Positions 7,782-13,967 of a stretch of 25,462 nt of DNA are shown here, in pieces. Position 1 is the stretch's first letter. Every line of letters begins with the position of its first letter. The translations under genes were made by a program, and so were the position numbers. The notes below the pieces were generated by a model that searched no databases, was not told the origin of the DNA, and saw nothing but the letters and a program-made list of their open reading frames with translations. The DNA lies in NCBI GenBank assembly GCA_023433225.1, contig JAEZDQ010000062.1, positions 1 through 25,462 of the forward strand. The letters are read 5' to 3'. This DNA is from Bacteroidota bacterium. Lineage in GTDB: Bacteria > Bacteroidota > Bacteroidia > Flavobacteriales > Weeksellaceae.

Positions 7782-9458
7782 TTGACAGATTTGGAAAAGA
7801 AATATTCAACAAAACTAAACGTACAGCTGATTGCCGAAACCTTCCGGTCATTTGGAATCGAACACATCGTATTATCGCCAGGTTCCCGAAACGGCGCATT
7901 GGCAACGCATTTTACCCATCATCCCGGTTTTAAAACGTACAGCATCGTCGATGAACGTTCGGCGGGATTTGTAGCTTTGGGCATGGCGCAACAACTCAGA
8001 AAACCGGTCGTGGTTTGCTGTACATCCGGCTCAGCTTTGGTAAATTATTATCCGGCAGTGACCGAAGCTTTTTATCAGAACGTCCCTTTGATTGTGCTTT
8101 CGGCCGATCGCCCGGAACACTTGGTCGATAATTTTGACGGACAAACCATTCGACAGAAAAATGCGCTTGATTTACATTGCTACCATAGCACACAATTATC
8201 TGAAAGTGAATCCACTGAATCTCTCACGGATAATTTAGGGTTAATTAAAAAAGCAGTCGTCAATTGCCTGCAAAATTCGGGGCCAGTGCATATCAATATG
8301 CCTTTTTCTGAACCCTTGTATGAATTTCAGGAAACGATTGACATTAATTTTGATGAATTTATGATTCCTCAAAAAGAAAAACTTGACATTAATTCGGATG
8401 ATTTTGTCAACCGATGGAATTCGTCCATGAAGAAACTCATTTTGGTCGGAATGCAGTTTCCTGATAAAAATTTAAACGAATTAATGGAAAAATTGGGTGA
8501 AGATGATTCTGTCGTCATTTTGACTGAAACAACATCAAACCTTCATTCCAAAAGGTTTTTCAACAAAATTGATTCGGTTATTTTTTCTCTTTCCAGTGAA
8601 CTTTTAGAAGAATTAAAACCCGAAATTCTACTTACCATCGGGCAAAATGTGGTTTCCAAAAAGGTCAAAGCATTTTTGCGGAATCATCCGCCGCAAGAAC
8701 ACTGGCATCTTGATGAATTCTGGCAACCCGATACGTATCAATGCCTGACGGATAAAATTCCGATAAAACCGATTGAATTCCTCAAAAATTTTGTTCCTAA
8801 AATTATTCCGCAGGAATCTAAGTATTTCAGCAAATGGAATTCAATTCGAATTGAAAAAGAGCAAAAGCAAAAAGTATTCGCACAAAAAACAACTTATTCC
8901 GATTTCAAGGTTTTTGAGAAATTAATTGAAACCTATCCCGAAAACATTCAGGTACAATACGGGAATTCATCGGTTATCCGCTATGCCCAGCTTTTTGACC
9001 ATTCGCCGACCCATGAAATTTTCTGCAACCGCGGTACGAGCGGAATAGACGGTTGCACCTCTACTGCCGCCGGAGCTTCGATAGTAAACCAAAAACAGAC
9101 TGTGCTAATCACGGGTGACATCAGTTTTTTTTATGACAGTAACGGGCTTTGGAACAATTACATCCCCAATTCTTTCCGAATTATTTTAGTCAATAATGGT
9201 GGCGGAAATATTTTTAAAATCATTCCCGGGCCGGAAAATTCTGGTGTAGTAGAATCGGTTTTTGAAACGCGGCATCAATTGTCGGCAGAATATTTGGCGA
9301 AAATGTTTGGTTTTGAATATGTAGCAATAAATTCTTTAGAAGAATTAAATTCAGCATTGACCGGTTTTTATTTGGAGTCCAAAAAACCAAAAATCATGGA
9401 AGTCAACACTTCGGAAGTTGAAAATGCGGAAGTAATGCGGGAGTATTTTGAACTTTAA
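7782..9458 (+). CDS. menD: SEPHCHC synthase (menaquinone biosynthesis)
   Basis: MenD is a thiamine-diphosphate enzyme that condenses isochorismate with 2-oxoglutarate to give SEPHCHC, the first committed step toward menaquinone. Counting from an upstream in-frame TTG at 7770, visible motifs are SPGSRN (36-41), VDER at about 60-63, TSGSALVNYYPAVTEA, the ADRP segment, and the diphosphate/metal-binding GDISFFYDSN at 449-458. Length (about 558) is normal. No ATG precedes the SPGSRN motif, so the start must be a rare codon. TTG at 7782 is chosen because the -7 box covers the TTG at 7770; TTG at 7791 is a third option. No other men genes are adjacent. Confidence 0.93.
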   Translation: MTDLEKKYSTKLNVQLIAETFRSFGIEHIVLSPGSRNGALATHFTHHPGFKTYSIVDERSAGFVALGMAQQLRKPVVVCCTSGSALVNYYPAVTEAFYQNVPLIVLSADRPEHLVDNFDGQTIRQKNALDLHCYHSTQLSESESTESLTDNLGLIKKAVVNCLQNSGPVHINMPFSEPLYEFQETIDINFDEFMIPQKEKLDINSDDFVNRWNSSMKKLILVGMQFPDKNLNELMEKLGEDDSVVILTETTSNLHSKRFFNKIDSVIFSLSSELLEELKPEILLTIGQNVVSKKVKAFLRNHPPQEHWHLDEFWQPDTYQCLTDKIPIKPIEFLKNFVPKIIPQESKYFSKWNSIRIEKEQKQKVFAQKTTYSDFKVFEKLIETYPENIQVQYGNSSVIRYAQLFDHSPTHEIFCNRGTSGIDGCTSTAAGASIVNQKQTVLITGDISFFYDSNGLWNNYIPNSFRIILVNNGGGNIFKIIPGPENSGVVESVFETRHQLSAEYLAKMFGFEYVAINSLEELNSALTGFYLESKKPKIMEVNTSEVENAEVMREYFEL

Positions 9459-9471
9459 ATTTGGATGAGTA

Positions 9472-9984
9472 TCATAAAATCCTTACCGCTTTTACAAATC
9501 TTTTGTTCCAATAAGTTTCTTCGAGTGAACTGATCATTACACCTTTTGAAGTTGAAGAGTGGATAAAGAAAATTTCTCCTTTTTCTATATTTTCTACAAT
9601 TCCGACATGGTTGATGGATGAACCCGAAGTGCGGAAGAAAACCAAGTCGCCTTCGCGGACATCACGCAAACGGACTTCTTTCCCTTCTCTGGCTTGGTCG
9701 CTGGAGATTCTCGGCATCTGAATCCCAATCACATCAAAAGCGTTGATGACCAAGCCGGAACAATCCAAACCGCTTTTGGTCGTTCCACCGTATCGGTAGG
9801 GCGTTCCAAGGAATTTTTTGGCTTCCTTTACAACCGAATCCGCTTCTTTTATAACTTTCTTATCGGGTTTTTCAAATTTAGAAGGGTCATAATCCCTCGA
9901 ATTGTATGAAATATTTTTGGTGGAATGACAGGCTGTAATAAGTAAAAATCCGGGAATTAAATACAGTAAATTTTTGAATTTCAT
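9472..9984 (-). CDS. NlpC/P60 cell-wall hydrolase lipoprotein
   Basis: A lipoprotein peptidase of the NlpC/P60 family, which cuts peptide cross-bridges in peptidoglycan. Counting from the upper ATG at 9993, the signal peptide ends in the lipobox LITAC with lipidated Cys22. The catalytic triad is Cys78 (LDCSG), His129 (NHVGIV) and His145 (FFIHSS). The ATG at 9984 is preferred because the -7 box at 10005-10012 leaves only a few bases before the ATG at 9993. The residues after the lipid cysteine (HSTKN) are not acidic, so it probably faces the periplasm rather than the cell surface. The gene converges on menD with a 13-bp gap. Confidence 0.9.
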   Translation of the reverse strand: MKFKNLLYLIPGFLLITACHSTKNISYNSRDYDPSKFEKPDKKVIKEADSVVKEAKKFLGTPYRYGGTTKSGLDCSGLVINAFDVIGIQMPRISSDQAREGKEVRLRDVREGDLVFFRTSGSSINHVGIVENIEKGEIFFIHSSTSKGVMISSLEETYWNKRFVKAVRIL

Positions 9985-10004
9985 GCGCAACATCTTCTAC
10001 AGTT

Positions 10005-10012
10005 CAAATTTA
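10005..10012 (-). promoter_or_regulatory. Predicted -7 promoter box of the NlpC/P60 gene
   Basis: TAAATTTG on the minus strand matches the TAnnTTTG consensus and lies 20 bp before the ATG at 9984. No convincing -33 element is seen at normal spacing. Confidence 0.45.
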
Positions 10013-10079
10013 AAACGGTTTTTAGGGGTTTCTATTTTATAAAAAAAAAGAAATTCACAGGTTATGAAAAGAAAACCGC

Positions 10080-10628
10080 TTATTTTAAAATTTCTTTCAG
10101 CAACTGCCGGGCACGCAAAAGACGGACTTTTACATTGGCCATGGACAAATCCAATTCTTCTGCGATTTCTTTATAGGTTTTTTCCTCTAAATAACGGAGT
10201 TCAATCATTTTACGGTATTCGGGCTTTAACTTTTGGATTTGCTCATCCAATGCATCATTGTCTTGTTGCTGGATAAGGGATTCTTCCGGCGTTGGCAAGT
10301 CCTCCTCAATTTCAAAGTAAATATTTTCATCGTCCAATGAAATTTGCAAATGGGAAGATTTCCGGATATGGTCAATCATGGTATTATGGGCGATTGAAAT
10401 TAACCAAGTTTTGAAATCGAAATCGGAATTATACAGCTTCAGCTTTGCAAAAACTTTCGTAAAAGTTTCAATGGCAATATCTTCCGCTTCATCATCATTT
10501 TCTATTTTGGAATTAACGTAGCCAAATACATTTTTCCAGAATAAATCCATCAATATGTTTTGAGCCTGTCTTTTTCCTTTGCGGGCTTCGGTGATGATTT
10601 TTTGTAATTGGCTTTGTTTGATGGGCAT
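10080..10628 (-). CDS. ECF-type RNA polymerase sigma factor
   Basis: A 182-residue sigma-70 family protein with only regions 2 and 4. Region 2 covers about residues 24-92, including AEDIAIETFTKVF, the equivalent of the conserved DxxQexF core-binding segment, and TWLISIAHNTMIDHIRK for -10 recognition. Region 4 covers about 128-178, with the helix-turn-helix around TYKEIAEELDLSMANVKVRLLRAR. The linker is acidic. It starts 9 bp after the hemB stop, so it is probably transcribed with hemB. No anti-sigma gene is adjacent, since the downstream gene is the NlpC/P60 lipoprotein with its own -7 box. Targets cannot be inferred. Confidence 0.9.
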   Translation of the reverse strand: MPIKQSQLQKIITEARKGKRQAQNILMDLFWKNVFGYVNSKIENDDEAEDIAIETFTKVFAKLKLYNSDFDFKTWLISIAHNTMIDHIRKSSHLQISLDDENIYFEIEEDLPTPEESLIQQQDNDALDEQIQKLKPEYRKMIELRYLEEKTYKEIAEELDLSMANVKVRLLRARQLLKEILK

Positions 10629-10637
10629 TTCTACTGA

Positions 10638-11630
10638 TTATCCGTTCAATAGTTTCGCCGCCTCTTTGGAAAAATACGTAAAAATCATATCGGCTCCCGC
10701 ACGTTTGAATGCTGTTAAACTTTCCATCATTACTTTATCATGATCCAGCCAACCGTTTGCAGAAGCGGCTTTGATCATTGCGTATTCACCACTAACTTGG
10801 AAAACCGAAACAGGGATATTGTAATTGTCTTTAACCAATCGAACGATGTCCAGATACGCCATTCCCGGTTTAACCATCACGATGTCGGCTCCTTCTGCAA
10901 TATCTTCCTCCACTTCCCGCAAAGCTTCATAAGCATTGTGGAAGTCCATCTGATAAGTTTTTTTGTCTTTCGGGATGTTTTGTGCCTCGACAGGTGCGGA
11001 ACTCAAAGCGTCACGGAACGGCCCGTAAAAAGAACTGGCATATTTGGCCGCATAAGAAATGATGCCCACATAGGGAAATCCGTTCTCTTCCAAGGCTTCA
11101 CGAATGGCTCCGATTCTGCCGTCCATCATATCGCTGGGCGCGATAAAATCGGCACCGGCCTCGGCGTGGCTCAGGCTCATCTTCACCAAAGCTTCATTGG
11201 TTTCATCATTCAAAACCAGTCCGTTTCCGATGATTCCGTCATGGCCGTATGCAGAATAAGGATCCAAAGCCACATCAGGCATTACAATCATTTCAGGAAC
11301 CGCATTTTTGATTTCTTTGATGGTTTGCTGCATCAATCCGTTCGGGTTCCAAGCTTCTTTTCCGGTATTGTCCTTCAAATCAGAATTTACTTTCACATAA
11401 ATATTTACGGCTTTTATCCCCAAGCTCCAAATTTCTTTTATTTCCTGAATGGTTAAATCCAGTGAATGTCGGTAGATGCCGGGCATGGAATTGATTGGCT
11501 CTTTCAGTTTTTTTCCTTCGGCTACGAAAATAGGTAAGACAAAATCATTGGGTGACAACTGACTTTCTCGAACCAAACTTCTTACCGCTTCATTTTTTCT
11601 CAATCTTCTGTGTCGGTTATACGGAAACAT
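10638..11630 (-). CDS. hemB: Delta-aminolevulinic acid dehydratase (porphobilinogen synthase)
   Basis: HemB condenses two 5-aminolevulinate molecules into porphobilinogen for haem synthesis in the cytosol. The two Schiff-base lysines are Lys196 (YAAKYASSFYGPFRDA) and Lys254 (VMVKPGMAYLD). The metal loop at about residues 119-132 reads DVALDPYSAYGHDG, so it lacks the three zinc cysteines of the E. coli/mammalian type and has the aspartate form known from magnesium-dependent enzymes such as that of Pseudomonas aeruginosa. Length of 330 is normal. It diverges from trmD across 68 bp, has its own -7 box at 11649-11656, and is followed closely by an ECF sigma gene. Confidence 0.96.
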   Translation of the reverse strand: MFPYNRHRRLRKNEAVRSLVRESQLSPNDFVLPIFVAEGKKLKEPINSMPGIYRHSLDLTIQEIKEIWSLGIKAVNIYVKVNSDLKDNTGKEAWNPNGLMQQTIKEIKNAVPEMIVMPDVALDPYSAYGHDGIIGNGLVLNDETNEALVKMSLSHAEAGADFIAPSDMMDGRIGAIREALEENGFPYVGIISYAAKYASSFYGPFRDALSSAPVEAQNIPKDKKTYQMDFHNAYEALREVEEDIAEGADIVMVKPGMAYLDIVRLVKDNYNIPVSVFQVSGEYAMIKAASANGWLDHDKVMMESLTAFKRAGADMIFTYFSKEAAKLLNG

Positions 11631-11648
11631 GGTTTTAAAAATTTAGTG

Positions 11649-11656
11649 CAAATGTA
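11649..11656 (-). promoter_or_regulatory. Predicted -7 promoter box of hemB
   Basis: TACATTTG on the minus strand matches TAnnTTTG and lies 18 bp before the hemB ATG at 11630. No -33 TTTG at normal spacing was found. Confidence 0.5.
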
Positions 11657-11686
11657 CAAAGTTTAAAGTGAGTCCCCGATATTTTA

Positions 11687-11694
11687 TACTTTTG
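11687..11694 (+). promoter_or_regulatory. Predicted -7 promoter box of trmD
   Basis: TACTTTTG matches TAnnTTTG and ends only 4 bp before the trmD ATG at 11699. If transcription starts the usual 5-7 bp after the box, the trmD mRNA would be leaderless or nearly so. Confidence 0.5.
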
Positions 11695-11698
11695 CGCC

Positions 11699-12379
11699 AT
11701 GCGCATAGACATCATCACGGTTTTACCCGAATTACTGAGAAGCCCTTTCGAAGCATCGATTTTGAAACGTGCCCAAGACAAAGGTTTGGTAGAAGTCCAC
11801 CTGCATAATTTACGCGATTACTCCAAAGGAAATTACAACCAAGTCGATGATTACCAATACGGAGGCGGTGCAGGAATGGTCATGATGGTTGAGCCCATCG
11901 ACAAATGTATTTCCAAACTTCAATCCGAAAGGGATTACGATGAAATCATTTACCTGACACCCGACGGTGTCAGGTTGAACCAAAAAATCGCCAATGAACT
12001 CTCGTTGAAAGGAAATATCATTATGCTTTGCGGCCATTACAAAGGCGTTGACCAAAGGGTTCGCGACCTGTTTGTGACGCGCGAAATTTCCATCGGTGAT
12101 TATGTTTTGAGCGGCGGGGAATTGGCGGCTGCCGTCTTGGCGGACAGTATCATTCGGCTTCTCCCCGGCGTATTGAACGATGAAACTTCTGCGCTTTCCG
12201 ATTCTTTTCAAGACAATTTATTGGCACCCGAAGTTTATACCCGGCCCGCAGAATACAAAGGCCTGAAAGTTCCCGACATATTGCTCTCCGGCGATTTCGG
12301 AAAAATTGAAAAATGGCGGCATGATAATGCATTGGAACGCACCCAAAAAAGACGGCCGGATCTTTTAGAGCCTATCTAA
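11699..12379 (+). CDS. trmD: tRNA (guanine-37-N1)-methyltransferase
   Basis: TrmD methylates G37 next to the anticodon of several tRNAs with S-adenosylmethionine and prevents +1 frameshifting. The trefoil-knot SAM site is visible as LTPDG (87-91), LCGHYKGVDQR (110-120) and the loop SIGDYVLSGGE (131-141). The flexible loop carries the SDSF segment with Asp168, the expected catalytic base. The C-terminal domain includes YTRPAEYKGLKVP and the WRHDNALERTQKRRPDLL tail. Length of 226 is normal for Bacteroidota. It stands alone, without the rpsP/rimM/rplS neighbours seen in many bacteria. The start ATG lies almost directly behind a -7 box. Confidence 0.97.
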   Translation: MRIDIITVLPELLRSPFEASILKRAQDKGLVEVHLHNLRDYSKGNYNQVDDYQYGGGAGMVMMVEPIDKCISKLQSERDYDEIIYLTPDGVRLNQKIANELSLKGNIIMLCGHYKGVDQRVRDLFVTREISIGDYVLSGGELAAAVLADSIIRLLPGVLNDETSALSDSFQDNLLAPEVYTRPAEYKGLKVPDILLSGDFGKIEKWRHDNALERTQKRRPDLLEPI

Positions 12380-12423
12380 GGGCTGGCTTTTGAGTTTATA
12401 AATCCGTTGAATTGGCATAGCGG

Positions 12424-12447
12424 GTAAAAAATAATTATATTTTTTAC
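12424..12447. terminator. Perfect AT-rich inverted repeat after trmD
   Basis: GTAAAAAATA (12424-12433) is perfectly complementary to TATTTTTTAC (12438-12447) around a 4-base loop ATTA. It lies 45 bp after the trmD stop in the 148-bp gap before the lipoprotein gene. The stem is nearly all A-T, so it is either a weak terminator with a U-rich 3' arm or a protein-binding palindrome. The rest of the gap holds the promoter-like sequence at 12466-12498. Confidence 0.4.
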
Positions 12448-12465
12448 TAAATATTTGATTGTCAA

Positions 12466-12498
12466 TTGACCATTAAACGCAACCTTTTTTTATATTTA
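12466..12498 (+). promoter_or_regulatory. Possible promoter of the lipoprotein/ECF module
   Basis: TTG (12466-12468) and TATATTTA (12491-12498) lie 22 bp apart. The second differs from TAnnTTTG only at the final G. The box is 29 bp before the ATG at 12528. It would serve the four-gene block up to 15322. Confidence 0.35.
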
Positions 12499-12527
12499 TC
12501 GTCTTAAAACAAAAATGATTTAAACGA

Positions 12528-12965
12528 ATGAAAAACAACTTTTGGTTTCTGCTGATTGCTTTTAGCATTATCGGGTGTACGTCTAACGAGAACGATGATG
12601 AATGTGGGGATTTCATACCTGCCCCCCTTTACATTAATTTGGAATTAATTGATTCCGTAACCAACGAAAATTTATTGACCAACCAAACATTTACCTTTGA
12701 AAACCTAAACATCGTTGCGCAAAACAACAATGAATTCCTATTCCAAAGAACGGCCAACGACCAGATTTTGGTAAGTTTTGATTACAATAATGCCGGTGGT
12801 GTTTATGTATTCAAGAACGGTGAAGAAATCCTTTTTACGTTTACCGTGAACGTGGATGAAGTAACGATTGGTTGCTATCTGCATAACAAAATCGGAAGCG
12901 TCCTTTTCAACGGGGCAAATTTTGAACACTACGCTGACCAAAACCTTTACAGGATAAAATTATAA
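12528..12965 (+). CDS. Small lipoprotein of unknown function
   Basis: I do not recognise the family. The 145-residue product has a lipoprotein signal peptide (residues 1-16, hydrophobic FWFLLIAFSIIG) and a lipobox ending at Cys17. The mature start (CTSNENDDEC) is acidic, which resembles the lipoprotein export signal that sends Bacteroidota lipoproteins to the cell surface, although the acids begin only at +4. Two further cysteines, Cys26 and Cys116, could form a disulfide. The body alternates polar and hydrophobic residues and is probably an all-beta domain. It lies 21 bp before a second lipoprotein gene, then an ECF sigma factor and a barrel protein on the same strand, so a role in that module is plausible but unproven. 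Confidence 0.75.
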   Translation: MKNNFWFLLIAFSIIGCTSNENDDECGDFIPAPLYINLELIDSVTNENLLTNQTFTFENLNIVAQNNNEFLFQRTANDQILVSFDYNNAGGVYVFKNGEEILFTFTVNVDEVTIGCYLHNKIGSVLFNGANFEHYADQNLYRIKL

Positions 12966-12986
12966 TCAACTAAAGTAGATTGAAAA

Positions 12987-13400
12987 ATGAAAAGTTTAAA
13001 ATGGATAATTGGGCTGGTATTGATGGGGATCGCGACGATCTCCTGTTTGGATGATGAGCCGATTGCCAATGTGGTTTACAAATACGATGCGATTGACAGC
13101 GTACAGATAGATACGATAATGCCTGCGCGCCAAGTAACTGAAATCAAAACTTATTTCACGACCGAAAACGGCTGCCAGCGATTCTTTGATTACGACTACA
13201 CCATTTTGGGGAATGAGCGGACTGTTTCCGTTATTGTTTCCGAACTGGAAGACCAAGTTTGCACGGAGTCCGCACAGGTTTACGCACCCGTTTTGTACTT
13301 TAAGCCCGAAGCGGGCGGAACCTATACTTTCCGCTTTTGGAACGGAGTGGATGAAGACGGCCAAGATTTATTCATCATCAGAGAGATTGAAATTCCTTAA
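12987..13400 (+). CDS. Small surface-type lipoprotein of unknown function
   Basis: A 137-residue lipoprotein: signal peptide 1-19 with lipobox ATISC and lipidated Cys20, followed at once by LDDE. Acidic residues in the first few positions after the cysteine are typical of the Bacteroidota lipoprotein export signal, so surface exposure is likely. Cys63 and Cys92 could pair. The C-terminal half (APVLYFKPEAGGTYTFRFWNG) looks like beta strands. Its stop is 9 bp from the TTG start of the ECF sigma gene, so it should share that transcript. I do not know a described function; similar small proteins next to ECF genes are usually annotated hypothetical. It may sense or modulate the pathway, which is inference. 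Confidence 0.78.
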   Translation: MKSLKWIIGLVLMGIATISCLDDEPIANVVYKYDAIDSVQIDTIMPARQVTEIKTYFTTENGCQRFFDYDYTILGNERTVSVIVSELEDQVCTESAQVYAPVLYFKPEAGGTYTFRFWNGVDEDGQDLFIIREIEIP

Positions 13401-13409
13401 ATAAATGGT

Positions 13410-13967
13410 TTGGATGAAAACCTTCACATATTAATCCGAGAATGTCAGGCTAATAAAAGAGAATCCCAAGGGGAAATTTACAAACTTTTTTCCCCTCAAT
13501 TATTTGCTGTCTGCCTACGCTATTCCAGTAATTACGAAGATGCCCAAGACACCTTTCAGGAAGGGTTCATCACCATTTTTAACAAGATGGAACAATACCG
13601 GTTCCAAGGGTCCTTTGAAGGATGGATGAGAAGGATTATGGTCAATGCCTGTATCGAAAAACACAGGAACAAAAACCATTTGTATGTCGTAAACGAAAGT
13701 TTGATTCCGGACGAAGAGGAAATTGAAATGGAGGATGAAAACGAAGAAGATTTCTCTTATGATGAAATTCTTTCATTCGTACAACAACTCCCTGACCGCT
13801 ACCGCCAAGTATTTAACCTGTATGTCGTTGAAGAATATTCACACCAAGAAATAGCTGAAGCACTCAATATTTCCAGCGGAACCTCTAAATCCAATTTATC
13901 TCGCGCACGCGAAAAGCTGAAGGAAATGATAAAAAAAAACCATAACATAAGACTCTTTTCAAAATGA
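13410..13967 (+). CDS. ECF-type RNA polymerase sigma factor
   Basis: A 185-residue ECF sigma factor. Region 2 spans about residues 24-90 and includes YEDAQDTFQEGFITIF, the core-binding segment, and GWMRRIMVNACIEKHR. An acidic linker (about 100-117) follows. Region 4 spans about 118-172 with LPDRYRQVFNLYVVEEYSHQEIAEALN and the recognition helix GTSKSNLSRAREKL. The start is TTG at 13410, because the nearby ATGs at 13405 and 13414 are in other frames. It overlaps the next gene by 4 bp (ATGA), a coupling typical of a sigma factor and its membrane regulator. It probably responds to an envelope signal through the neighbouring membrane and lipoproteins. Confidence 0.92.
   Translation: MDENLHILIRECQANKRESQGEIYKLFSPQLFAVCLRYSSNYEDAQDTFQEGFITIFNKMEQYRFQGSFEGWMRRIMVNACIEKHRNKNHLYVVNESLIPDEEEIEMEDENEEDFSYDEILSFVQQLPDRYRQVFNLYVVEEYSHQEIAEALNISSGTSKSNLSRAREKLKEMIKKNHNIRLFSK

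Noticed and set aside
7712..7933. A 73-codon plus-strand frame over the start of menD
   Set aside because: It is in a different frame from menD and crosses both predicted promoters; no motif is present.
10740..11456. A 238-codon plus-strand frame opposite hemB
   Set aside because: HemB motifs are unambiguous on the minus strand; the antisense product is His/Phe/Asn-rich without motifs.
11810..12211. A 133-codon minus-strand frame opposite trmD
   Set aside because: It lies wholly within trmD, whose catalytic motifs are intact; it has no promoter or family features.
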